NCBI GenBank assembly: GCA_023433965.1
Contig: JAEYTQ010000362.1
Location: 1 to 13,805 of the forward strand
DNA length: 13,805 nucleotides
Source: Pseudomonadota bacterium
GTDB taxonomy: Bacteria > Pseudomonadota > Alphaproteobacteria > Rhizobiales > Xanthobacteraceae
Direction: 5' to 3'
Below are positions 1 through 6,881 of the stretch, one piece after another (positions within the stretch are counted from its first letter, which is position 1; each line of letters begins with the position of its first letter). A program made the position numbers and the translations under genes. The notes below the pieces were generated by a model. It searched no databases. It was not told the origin of the DNA and saw only the letters and a program-made list of their open reading frames with translations.

Positions 1-1064
1 TCGCCGTGCGCAACGGCATCCTCAATCCCCTGGCAGCGATCGTGCATGCCATGCGCGAGGTCGCCGACCAGAAATTCGAGACGTCCGTTCCGGGGCTCGG
101 CCGCACCAACGAGATCGGCCTGCTCGCCGGCGCGCTGGAGGTGTTCAAGACCAACGGTCTCGAACGGCGCCGCCTCTCCGAGCAGCAGCTGCATGAAGCC
201 CGGCATCAGGCCGAGCGGTCCCAATTCCTGGACGAGCGCATCAAGCGCTTCAACGATCTGGTCGCAAGCGTCGTCGCCAGCGTGGCGTCATCGGCGGTGC
301 ATCTGAAGACCAACGCCGAGACGCTGTCGCGGACCGCCAATGACACCAGCACCAAGGCCAATGCCGTCGCGAGCGCCGCCAGTCAGGCCAGCGGCAGCGT
401 GCAGACGGTCGCAGGTTCTGCCGAGGAGATGACGAATTCGATCGGCACCATCAGCCGCCGCGTCACGGATGCGACCCAGCGCGCCGAGGGCGCGGCGTCG
501 CAAGCGGAGAAGAGCCGCGATACCATCCACACGCTGTCGGACGCCGCCGAGAAGATCGGCGAGGTTGTCCAGCTCGTGCAGGCGATCGCATCGCAGACCA
601 ATCTCCTGGCGCTCAACGCCACCATCGAGGCGGCGCGGGCGGGCGAGGCGGGCAAGGGGTTTGCGGTGGTCGCTTCCGAGGTGAAGAATCTCGCGCATCA
701 GACCAGCAAGGCGACGGAGGAGATCACCTCTCACGTCGCGAGCATTCAAGGCATCACCGCCGAGACGCGCGGCGCGATCGACGGCATTTCCAAGACGCTG
801 TCGGAGATTTCGTCGATCATGTCAGGCATCGAGATCGACACCGCCCAGCAGCGCAACGCCACGCAGGAGATCACGCGCAGCGCCCAGGATGCCGCGCGCG
901 GGACGCTCGACGTCTCCAACCACATCGTCCAGATCACCTCGACCTCCGCCGAAACCGGCCGCATGGCCACGGAAGCCAGGGATTCGGCGGTCGAGCTCTC
1001 GCAGCAGGCCGAGACCCTGAAGCGAGAAGTCGATGAGTTCATCGTCAGCGTCAGAGCGAGCTGA
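1..1064 (+). CDS. Methyl-accepting chemotaxis protein, C-terminal part (5' end outside window)
   Basis: The reading frame is open from base 3 and runs to TGA at 1062-1064, so about 353 residues of a longer protein are visible. The first ~55 residues look like a HAMP domain ([15 protein letters not shown] ... [14 protein letters not shown]). The rest is the long coiled-coil cytoplasmic signalling domain, with the conserved hairpin tip around [20 protein letters not shown] followed by [13 protein letters not shown]. This tip binds the CheA kinase and CheW. The sensory domain and transmembrane segments lie to the left of the window, so the ligand cannot be judged. No NWETF-like CheR/CheB tether pentapeptide ends the protein (it ends FIVSVRAS). 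The gene appears independent of the downstream protease, which has a 221-base leader of its own. The family assignment is secure; the receptor's specificity is unknown. Confidence 0.95.
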   Translation, partial: AVRNGILNPLAAIVHAMREVADQKFETSVPGLGRTNEIGLLAGALEVFKTNGLERRRLSEQQLHEARHQAERSQFLDERIKRFNDLVASVVASVASSAVHLKTNAETLSRTANDTSTKANAVASAASQASGSVQTVAGSAEEMTNSIGTISRRVTDATQRAEGAASQAEKSRDTIHTLSDAAEKIGEVVQLVQAIASQTNLLALNATIEAARAGEAGKGFAVVASEVKNLAHQTSKATEEITSHVASIQGITAETRGAIDGISKTLSEISSIMSGIEIDTAQQRNATQEITRSAQDAARGTLDVSNHIVQITSTSAETGRMATEARDSAVELSQQAETLKREVDEFIVSVRAS

Positions 1065-1235
1065 GTGTCGGAAACCGCGCCTTTCGCGCTCGTCCTGGAA
1101 TTCGACTTAAGTTGCTGTAACGGAACAATTTTCGGCCTGTGCCGAACTGCCGCATCCGCGCCTCCCTTCATTACGAAAGTTTAACCCCGCCGCCAGCGCG
1201 CGGTAAGGCGGGAGACCCCATCTTCAGGTCCGCAA

Positions 1236-1254
1236 GGTGCTGGCATCCGGCACC
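1236..1254 (+). promoter_or_regulatory. Hairpin in the protease leader
   Basis: GGTGCTGG (1236-1243) can pair with CCGGCACC (1247-1254) with one T-G pair and a three-base loop. The structure ends about 20 bases before the Shine-Dalgarno GGAG (1274-1277) of the protease gene. No T-run follows, so it is unlikely to be a terminator. It may influence translation or mRNA stability, but this is inferred from the sequence alone. Confidence 0.25.
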
Positions 1255-1285
1255 AAAAGGAATTCAAGGCCCTGGAGATTTGTGC

Positions 1286-2866
1286 ATGACCGACCCGATC
1301 GACCTCTCGAACCTCCCTTCGTACCGGCGGCCGCGCCGGTCGATATTCTCCGCGCGCAGGCTCGCGCTGATGGCCTCGGTAGTCGCGGGTCTCGGCGCGG
1401 CGGTCTATGGCTTCAGCCCCTCGACCTCGCCGGCCGACCTGTTCTCCAGCCCGGCGCATGCGCAGGTCAACACGGAGGTCCGCAAGGTCGAGCGTCCGGT
1501 CGGATTTGCCGACGTCGTCGAGCGCGTGAAGCCTTCGGTGATCTCGGTGAAGGTCAACATGAAGGAGAAGACCGCGAGCAATGACGACGGCGATGATTCC
1601 TCCTCGCCGTTCCAGCCGGGCTCGCCGATGGAGCGCTTCTTCCGCCGCTTCGGCGGTCCGGACGGTTTTCCCCCGGGCATGAAGGGCGGCCGCGGCCGTG
1701 TCGTGCAGGGTCAGGGCTCCGGCTTCTTCATCTCGGCTGACGGCTATGCCGTCACCAACAATCACGTGGTCGACGGCGCCGACAAGGTCGAGGTCACCAC
1801 CGACGACGGCAAGACCTACACCGCCAAGGTGATCGGCACCGACCAGCGCACCGACCTCGCCCTGATCAAGGTCGAGGGCAACACGAACTTCCCGTTCGCC
1901 AAGCTTGCCGACGGCAAGCCGCGGATCGGCGACTGGGTGCTCGCGGTCGGCAATCCCTTTGGCCTCGGCGGCACCGTGACCGCGGGCATCGTCTCGGCCA
2001 GCGGCCGCGACATCGGCAATGGCCCGTACGACGATTTCATCCAGATCGACGCGCCCGTGAACAAGGGCAATTCCGGCGGTCCGGCGTTCGACACCAACGG
2101 CGAGGTGATGGGCGTCAACACCGCGATCTACTCGCCCTCCGGCGGCAGCGTCGGCATCGCGTTCTCGATCCCGGCCAATACGGTCAAGAGCGTGGTGGCC
2201 CAGCTCAAGGACAAGGGCTCGGTCAGCCGCGGCTGGATCGGCGTGCAGATCCAGCCCGTGACCTCCGACATCGCCGACAGCCTCGGCATGAAGAAGGCCG
2301 AAGGCGCGCTGGTGGCGGAGCCGCAGGCCAACGGTCCGGCGGCGAAGGCCGGCATCGAGTCCGGCGACGTGATCACCGCTGTCAACGGTGAACCCGTCAA
2401 GGATGCCCGCGAGCTCGCCCGCACCATCGGCGGCCTGGCGCCCGGTGCGTCCGTGAAGCTGAACGTGCTGCACAAGGGTCAGGACAAGGTTGTCAACCTC
2501 ACCCTGGGTCAGCTGCCGAACACGGTCGAGGCCAAGGCCGACATCGACAAGGACGGCGGCAAGGGTGCCAGCCGCGGCACCGACGTGCCCAAGCTCGGCA
2601 TGACGGTCGCCCCCGCCAATTCCGTGGCCGGTGCCGGCAAGGAAGGCGTCGTGGTTACCGAGGTCGATCCGAAGAGCGCCGCGGCTGAACGCGGCTTCAA
2701 GGAAGGCGACGTGATCCTCGAGGTCGGCGGCAAGAGCGTGGCGACCGCAGGCGAAGTCCGCGACGCCATCAATGCGGCGCGGACCGACAACAAGAACAGC
2801 GTCTTGATGCGCGTGAAGAGCGGCGGCCAGTCGCGCTTCGTCGCAGTGCCCATCGCCAAGGGCTGA
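1286..2866 (+). CDS. degP: Do/HtrA-family periplasmic serine protease with two PDZ domains
   Basis: A 526-residue envelope protease/chaperone that degrades misfolded periplasmic proteins. ATG 1286 is chosen because GGAG (1274-1277) lies 8 bases upstream; the frame is open further upstream but without coding character. A short basic cytoplasmic stretch is followed by a hydrophobic segment at ~27-43 and a possible cleavage site AHA-Q at 59/60. The long gap between them means an uncleaved membrane anchor is also possible. A Gly/Pro/Asp-rich linker (~95-150) precedes the trypsin-like domain. The triad is His160 (TNNHVV), Asp190 (TDLALIKV) and Ser263 (GNSGGP). PDZ1 begins near 316 (GWIGVQIQ) and PDZ2 near 436 (KLGMTVAP). 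DegP, DegQ and DegS-like naming is uncertain; two PDZ domains argue against DegS. It sits upstream of an envelope two-component regulator, a pairing I recall as common in rhizobia. Confidence 0.93.
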   Translation: MTDPIDLSNLPSYRRPRRSIFSARRLALMASVVAGLGAAVYGFSPSTSPADLFSSPAHAQVNTEVRKVERPVGFADVVERVKPSVISVKVNMKEKTASNDDGDDSSSPFQPGSPMERFFRRFGGPDGFPPGMKGGRGRVVQGQGSGFFISADGYAVTNNHVVDGADKVEVTTDDGKTYTAKVIGTDQRTDLALIKVEGNTNFPFAKLADGKPRIGDWVLAVGNPFGLGGTVTAGIVSASGRDIGNGPYDDFIQIDAPVNKGNSGGPAFDTNGEVMGVNTAIYSPSGGSVGIAFSIPANTVKSVVAQLKDKGSVSRGWIGVQIQPVTSDIADSLGMKKAEGALVAEPQANGPAAKAGIESGDVITAVNGEPVKDARELARTIGGLAPGASVKLNVLHKGQDKVVNLTLGQLPNTVEAKADIDKDGGKGASRGTDVPKLGMTVAPANSVAGAGKEGVVVTEVDPKSAAAERGFKEGDVILEVGGKSVATAGEVRDAINAARTDNKNSVLMRVKSGGQSRFVAVPIAKG

Positions 2867-2951
2867 GAATGGCTGAAGGGCTGCGGTTTCAGCAGCCTCG
2901 CGAGATGAAGGGTGTCGCCGGCATCAGTCGCCCCCGACGGCGGCGTCCTTC

Positions 2952-2979
2952 GGGGAAGCAGCGCAACGTTTGCTTCCCC
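2952..2979 (+). terminator. Hairpin downstream of the protease gene
   Basis: GGGGAAGCA (2952-2960) and TGCTTCCCC (2971-2979) form a perfect 9-bp stem with a 10-base loop, 85 bases after the protease stop codon. No T-run follows, so on its own it is more likely an mRNA 3'-end stabiliser or a Rho-assisted stop than a classical intrinsic terminator. Confidence 0.45.
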
Positions 2980-3025
2980 CGTCTACCTTCCGGTGGAACA
3001 ACGCCCCCCTCCGTCGGAAGGCCTA

Positions 3026-3063
3026 GGGCGGTGAAGTCCCCCCAGCTTCACCGCCCGCCTTTT
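3026..3063 (+). terminator. Rho-independent terminator between protease and response regulator
   Basis: GGGCGGTGAAG (3026-3036) pairs perfectly with CTTCACCGCCC (3046-3056): an 11-bp GC-rich stem with a 9-base loop. A four-T run (3060-3063) follows after three bases. It should end most transcripts from the protease gene and implies that the response regulator has its own promoter in the ~70 bases that follow. Confidence 0.72.
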
Positions 3064-3131
3064 CCCGAGATCATTCCGCTCGACTTGCATGCGATTGCCG
3101 CCCGCGCCATGTTTAGAGAAGGTTCACTCCC

Positions 3132-3833
3132 TTGACCGCCGCCGAACGCACGATGCGCCTGCTGATCATCGAAGACGACCGCGAGTCCGCCGATTACCTC
3201 GTGAAGGCGTTTCGTGAGGTCGGACATATTGCCGATCACGCCGCGGACGGCGAGGAAGGCCTCGTCATGGCCGAGAACGGCGATTACGACGTGCTCGTGG
3301 TCGACCGCATGCTGCCCAAACGCGACGGCCTGTCGCTGATCGGCGCGCTGCGCGACAAGGGCGACACCACGCCCGTGCTGATTCTCTCCGCACTCGGGCA
3401 GGTCGACGACCGTATCAAGGGCCTGCGTGCCGGCGGCGACGACTACCTGCCGAAGCCCTATTCCTTCGCCGAGCTCCTCGCCCGCGTCGAGGTGCTGTCG
3501 CGCCGCCGCGGCGGACCTGCCGAGGACACGCTCTACCGCGTCGGCGATCTCGAGCTCGACCGTCTGTCGCACCGCGTCGCCCGCGGCAAGGACGAGCTGA
3601 CCCTGCAGCCGCGCGAATTCCGCCTGCTCGAATACCTCATGAAGCACGCCGGCCAGGTGGTGACGCGCACCATGCTGCTCGAGAACGTCTGGGATTATCA
3701 TTTCGACCCGCAGACCAACGTGATCGACGTGCACATCTCGCGGCTCCGCTCCAAGATCGACAAGGGCTTCGAGCGCCCGCTGCTGCACACCATCCGCGGC
3801 GCCGGCTACATGATCCGTGACGGGATGAGATAA
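3132..3833 (+). CDS. OmpR-family response regulator
   Basis: A 233-residue DNA-binding response regulator. TTG 3132 is preferred because GAGAAGG (3116-3122) lies 9 bases upstream. ATG 3153 (MRLLIIEDD) is the alternative start and lacks a ribosome binding site. The receiver domain (~8-120) has the acidic pair Asp15/Asp16, phospho-acceptor Asp58 (VVDRMLP), Ser86 and Lys108 (LPKPYSF). A winged-helix domain fills ~133-233 (LTLQPREFRLLEYL, VIDVHISRLRSKID, IRGAGYM). The partner is probably the histidine kinase at 10978, now about 7.1 kb away. The protein ends MIRDGMR, with an AGA codon that is unusual in such a GC-rich gene. A second copy of this C-terminus, MIRDGIR, survives beside the kinase. The target genes are unknown. 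Confidence 0.93.
   Translation: MTAAERTMRLLIIEDDRESADYLVKAFREVGHIADHAADGEEGLVMAENGDYDVLVVDRMLPKRDGLSLIGALRDKGDTTPVLILSALGQVDDRIKGLRAGGDDYLPKPYSFAELLARVEVLSRRRGGPAEDTLYRVGDLELDRLSHRVARGKDELTLQPREFRLLEYLMKHAGQVVTRTMLLENVWDYHFDPQTNVIDVHISRLRSKIDKGFERPLLHTIRGAGYMIRDGMR
3808..3823 (+). repeat. Left copy of 16-bp direct repeat, attL-like
   Basis: The sequence acatgatccgtgacgg lies inside the last codons of the response regulator gene and is repeated perfectly at 10969-10984. The bases after the left copy (gatgagataa) and the right copy (cattcggtaa) differ, yet both complete the regulator frame at the same codon count. This looks like an attachment-site core at a gene 3' end. The mobile-element interpretation is inference; no recombinase gene is visible. 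Confidence 0.7.
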
Positions 3834-3904
3834 GGCGAGTTCGGCATTTGCGCCGATCGACTTGCGGCGAGCCAGTACTTACAACCATCGGCTGCGCCAT
3901 AGGC

Positions 3905-3932
3905 TTGTCACGCTCGCATGGACGCTTATCGG
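3905..3932 (+). promoter_or_regulatory. Possible promoter of the tetR-type gene
   Basis: TTGTCA (3905-3910) matches the -35 consensus at five of six positions. TATCGG (3927-3932) follows after 16 bases but is a poor -10 box. It lies ahead of the candidate operator at 3983-3998. The evidence is weak. Confidence 0.25.
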
Positions 3933-3982
3933 ACGCTACTGGCCGAACGCCTCATCCGATGGCACAATATCCGACCTGTGGT

Positions 3983-3998
3983 AGGGGACATCTCACCT
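3983..3998. promoter_or_regulatory. Imperfect palindrome upstream of the tetR-type gene, possible operator
   Basis: AGGGGACATCTCACCT is a 16-bp imperfect inverted repeat; 12 of 16 positions agree with its own reverse complement. It lies about 37 bases before the TTG start of the double-TetR regulator. TetR proteins commonly autoregulate through palindromes of this size. I did not find a convincing second copy before the transporter genes, so the assignment is tentative. Confidence 0.3.
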
Positions 3999-4035
3999 GG
4001 ATGAATCCGTCCACGATCAGGAAGGATATTCACGC

Positions 4036-5262
4036 TTGCAAGTCGTCGCGTTCCCGTCCGACCGAGCTGAAGAGATCCTCGTGTCGGCCTCCAGGCTGTT
4101 TGCCCGCCATAGCTATGCGAACGTGACGATGGAGCAGGTCGCCGCCTCGGTACGATCGGTGCCGGGCGCGCTGTACCACTACTTCCGCGACAAGGAAGAC
4201 CTGATCTTTCACTGCTATCTGCGCGGCCTGGCCATCTACAGGCACGAGATCGAGACCGCGGCCGAACCGGGGATCGACGGGCTCGAAATCGTCAGGCGCT
4301 TCATACGAGCCCGGCTGCGGCCTGAAGGCCAGCGCATGATCCTGTTCTCCGACATCGACGCGCTGGCCGCGTCATACAGCAACGACGTGCACGCCAGGCG
4401 CTGGCAGAATGCCGCGCTGCTCGCCGACATTCTGAAGCGCGGCGTCGCCGACGGCTCGGTCGCCTGCGAGCAGCCGTTCCTCACGGCCGTCGCCCTCATC
4501 TCCGTCCTGGATTGGGTTCCGTTCTGGTTCTCCGACCGCGACTACTATTCGGCCCAGCAGGCGATCGATGCCATCGATGACATCATCACGCATGGTGTTT
4601 ACCGGCGTGAGATTGCCTTGCCGGCCATGCCTGAAACGCCGAGCCTGGCACCATTTCTCCAGTCCCGCTCGAAATTGACCAAGCGCGCCGCGAAGCTGGA
4701 CAGGATGCTTTCAATTGCCTCCGACAGTTTCAATCGAAGGGGCGCGTCCGGCACGTCGCTCGAGAGCATCGCGGCGGAGGCGGGCATGACCCGAGCCGGC
4801 ATTTACTATCATTTCAGCGAGAAAGAGCGCCTGTTGCTGGCTTGCTTGCAAAGAGGTCTGGCCGGCGAGATCGGCATTCGAGAGTATTTGCAGGATCTCG
4901 GGCTCGGAGCGTTCGAGTACGTCGTTCAAAGAGTGCGGTTGTTGCTGATGCTGCACGATACCCCTTGCGGCCCCAAGGCGACCTACCACAACATCAACTA
5001 TCTCAACGACGTTGACCGCAAGCACTATGTCGGGCAGGTACTTGCGACGATCCAGCAGGACCAGAGAAACCACCAGCGTTGGATCGACGAGGGATACTAC
5101 CGCAGCGTCGACACTCACTTCGCCGAGCGCGTTTTGACAGGAATGAGTCACTGGTACCCGATCTGGTTCAGGGGCGAGCGGAGCTGGTCTCCGGTGCAGA
5201 TCGCCGATCACTTTTCGCGGCTGTTTCTCTTGGGACTCAAGCCCCGCCGCGGAGTGGTATGA
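4036..5262 (+). CDS. Fused double-domain TetR-family transcriptional regulator
   Basis: At 408 residues this is twice the usual TetR length (about 200). TTG 4036 is chosen because AGGAAGG (4019-4025) lies 10 bases upstream and the first helix starts near residue 8. Two TetR DNA-binding domains are visible: HTH1 at ~31-53 (TMEQVAASVRSVPGALYHYF) and HTH2 at ~240-262 (SLESIAAEAGMTRAGIYYHF). Each is followed by its own helical domain. The halves share a second landmark, WVPFWF (160-165) and WYPIWF (373-378), and the spacing of 210-213 residues between matching motifs indicates an internal tandem duplication. HTH1 is less canonical than HTH2. The protein may act as a single-chain pseudo-dimer and probably regulates itself and the downstream ABC transporter. 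Its ligand is unknown. The TetR assignment is firm, but the targets are inferred. Confidence 0.88.
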   Translation: MQVVAFPSDRAEEILVSASRLFARHSYANVTMEQVAASVRSVPGALYHYFRDKEDLIFHCYLRGLAIYRHEIETAAEPGIDGLEIVRRFIRARLRPEGQRMILFSDIDALAASYSNDVHARRWQNAALLADILKRGVADGSVACEQPFLTAVALISVLDWVPFWFSDRDYYSAQQAIDAIDDIITHGVYRREIALPAMPETPSLAPFLQSRSKLTKRAAKLDRMLSIASDSFNRRGASGTSLESIAAEAGMTRAGIYYHFSEKERLLLACLQRGLAGEIGIREYLQDLGLGAFEYVVQRVRLLLMLHDTPCGPKATYHNINYLNDVDRKHYVGQVLATIQQDQRNHQRWIDEGYYRSVDTHFAERVLTGMSHWYPIWFRGERSWSPVQIADHFSRLFLLGLKPRRGVV

Positions 5263-5405
5263 AGCAACCAATCCGAGCCCTGATCGCGCTCTTCATCCTT
5301 CCGGTCGGGGCTTGACGCCAGGCGCAGGTTGAGCGCGGACTCGGTCTCAAAAAGTTGCCTGTGAATTCAATATTCCGGGCGGCGCGCGGCAATCTTCATG
5401 TCTAA
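5259..5405 (+). pseudogene. Broken signal-peptide ORF after the tetR gene
   Basis: ATG 5259 overlaps the tetR stop (ATGA), as in a translationally coupled operon. The first 18 residues (MKQPIRALIALFILPVGA) have a basic start and hydrophobic core like a secretion signal. An in-frame TGA at 5313-5315 interrupts it. The frame then continues with RQAQVERGLGLKK, reaching TAA at 5403-5405. A cleavage-like RQAQ just after the stop suggests that the start of an exported protein was lost by a nonsense mutation and truncation. No family is recognisable. An 18-codon leader peptide is an alternative, and a chance ORF cannot be excluded. Confidence 0.35.
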
Positions 5406-5419
5406 GATGCAATTATTTC

Positions 5420-5448
5420 TTGCACCAAAACTTTACACAGTATTCAAT
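5420..5448 (+). promoter_or_regulatory. Possible promoter of the ABC transporter operon
   Basis: The AT-rich patch at about 5405-5460 stands out from the GC-rich surroundings. TTGCAC (5420-5425) resembles a -35 box, and TTCAAT (5443-5448) is a weak -10 after 17 bases. Position, about 85 bases before the binding-protein gene, and composition support a promoter here; the exact boxes are uncertain. Confidence 0.35.
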
Positions 5449-5534
5449 GTTGGAGTAGCGAGAGGTGGCGCGGCCGATGTTGTGAGTCAGCTTCGATCGC
5501 CAAGGAACAAGAACACACAAAGGGAGAAAGCAGG

Positions 5535-6767
5535 ATGCACAAGCTCGTAATTGCTGCGGCGGCAGCGCTGACCATGGTCGGAGGAGCAGCATTCGCGCAG
5601 GAGACCATCAAGATCGGCTACATCGATCCGCTGTCCGGCGGCGGCGCTAGCGTCGGTGAAGGCGGCTTGAAGACCTTCCAGTATCTGGCCGACGAGATCA
5701 ACGCCAAGGGCGGCATCCTGGGCCGCAAGATCGAGATCCTGCCCCTCGACAACAAGACCAACCCGCAGGAAAGCCTGGTGCAGGCGCAGAAGGCGATCGA
5801 CGCCGGCGCCCGCTTCATCACGCAAGGCAACGGCTCGTCGGTCGCCGCAGCGCTGTCGGACTTCATCACCAAGAACAACACGCGCAATCCCGGCAAGGAA
5901 GTGCTCTACTTCAACTACGCCGCCGTCGATCCGAGCCTGACCAACGAAAAGTGCAGCTACTGGCATTTCCGCTGGGATGCGAGCTCCGACATCAAGATGG
6001 AAGCGCTCACCAGCTACATGAAGGATGTCCCCACCATCAAGAAGGTGTACTTGATCAACCAGGACTACTCCTTCGGCCAGTCGGTGCGTGCCGATGCGCG
6101 CAAGATGCTGGGTGCCAAGCGGCCCGACATCCAGATCGTCGGTGACGAACTGCATCCGCTGCTGAAGATCACCGACTTCTCGCCTTACGTCGCCAAGATC
6201 AAGGCGTCGGGGGCCGATAGCGTCGTGACCGGCAACTGGGGCCAGGACATCGCACTGCTGCTCAAGGCGGCTGCGGACGCCGGCCTGAAGGTCAATTGGT
6301 ACACCTACTATGCCGGCGGCGCCGGCGGTCCGACCGCGATCAAGCAGACCGGTCTCGACCATCAGGTGTTCCAGATCACCGAGGGCTTTGCCAATTCCGG
6401 CCACCAGCCGGCGATGGACTTCGAAAAGGCCTTCCGCGCCAAGGTCAATATGTCGCTGTGGTATCCGCGTGCGGTCAACGAGATGCGCATGTTCAAGGCC
6501 GCGGCCGAGAAGGCCAACTCGCTCGACCCGGTGAAGGTCGCAGCAGCCCTCGAGGACCTCAAGTTCGAGGTGCTGGACGGCGGCGAGGGCGTGATGCGCA
6601 AGGACGATCACCAGTTCTTCCAGCCGATCTACATCTCCTCCTTCGGCAAGCTCGCCGCAAACGAGCCGTTCGACGAGGAAGGTACCGGCTGGGGATGGCA
6701 CCTGGTTTCCAAGGTCGACACCTCCAAGACGATGGTTCCCACGACCTGTAAGATGACCCGGCCGTAA
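5535..6767 (+). CDS. Periplasmic substrate-binding protein of a branched-chain amino acid (HAAT) type ABC transporter
   Basis: A 410-residue periplasmic binding protein of the Leu/Ile/Val-binding (type I) family that captures the ligand and delivers it to the LivHM channel. ATG 5535 has AGGGAG (5521-5526) 8 bases upstream. A clear signal peptide with likely cleavage after AAFA (residue ~21) precedes QETIKIGYIDPLSGGGASVG, the usual first strand and ligand loop. Two cysteines, Cys140 (NEKCSYWHF) and Cys405 (TTCKM), could form a disulfide. The gene leads the transporter operon, and a strong hairpin follows it. The ligand cannot be read from the sequence: relatives bind branched-chain or other amino acids, amides, urea or aromatic acids. 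The family is certain and the substrate is open, so no gene symbol is given. Confidence 0.92.
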   Translation: MHKLVIAAAAALTMVGGAAFAQETIKIGYIDPLSGGGASVGEGGLKTFQYLADEINAKGGILGRKIEILPLDNKTNPQESLVQAQKAIDAGARFITQGNGSSVAAALSDFITKNNTRNPGKEVLYFNYAAVDPSLTNEKCSYWHFRWDASSDIKMEALTSYMKDVPTIKKVYLINQDYSFGQSVRADARKMLGAKRPDIQIVGDELHPLLKITDFSPYVAKIKASGADSVVTGNWGQDIALLLKAAADAGLKVNWYTYYAGGAGGPTAIKQTGLDHQVFQITEGFANSGHQPAMDFEKAFRAKVNMSLWYPRAVNEMRMFKAAAEKANSLDPVKVAAALEDLKFEVLDGGEGVMRKDDHQFFQPIYISSFGKLAANEPFDEEGTGWGWHLVSKVDTSKTMVPTTCKMTRP

Positions 6768-6781
6768 GCTGGACCAGCTTC

Positions 6782-6816
6782 GCCTTCCCGCAGCCGGCAG
6801 CGGCGTGCGGGAAGGC
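6782..6816 (+). terminator. Strong intercistronic hairpin after the binding-protein gene
   Basis: GCCTTCCCGCA (6782-6792) pairs perfectly with TGCGGGAAGGC (6806-6816) to give an 11-bp stem. The loop can extend the stem through GCCG (6793-6796) with CGGC (6801-6804). Only a short T stretch (6820-6823, TGTTT) follows. This position, 15 bases after the stop codon and before livH, suits a partial terminator or 3'-end stabiliser. Such an element raises the amount of binding protein over the membrane and ATPase subunits, as known for other ABC operons. Confidence 0.65.
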
Positions 6817-6881
6817 CGCTGTTTGCGTGCGGACCGACGAGTTGCCGAGACTGTTCTGTCCCGGCCAGAGGTGTGAACACT

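Noticed and set aside
1122..1148. GGAAC motif that could be an EcfG-type general stress -35 element before the protease gene
   Set aside because: No CGTT -10 partner 16-17 bases downstream.
1216..1223. CCCCATCT, an exact match to the sigma-32 type -10 box upstream of the Do protease
   Set aside because: No CTTGAA-like -35 box is found at the required distance; a single 8-bp match in GC-rich DNA is not enough.
1181..2473. Minus-strand open frame of 430 codons opposite the protease
   Set aside because: Antisense shadow of the protease with Arg/Gly/Asp/His bias and no family match.
2869..3135. 88-codon plus-strand frame between protease and response regulator
   Set aside because: It runs through two perfect hairpins including the likely terminator, is Arg/Pro-rich and has no ribosome binding site or family match.
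3960..3975. TGGCAC resembling the -24 element of a sigma-54 promoter
   Set aside because: The required TTGC at -12 is absent (CCGAC is found instead).
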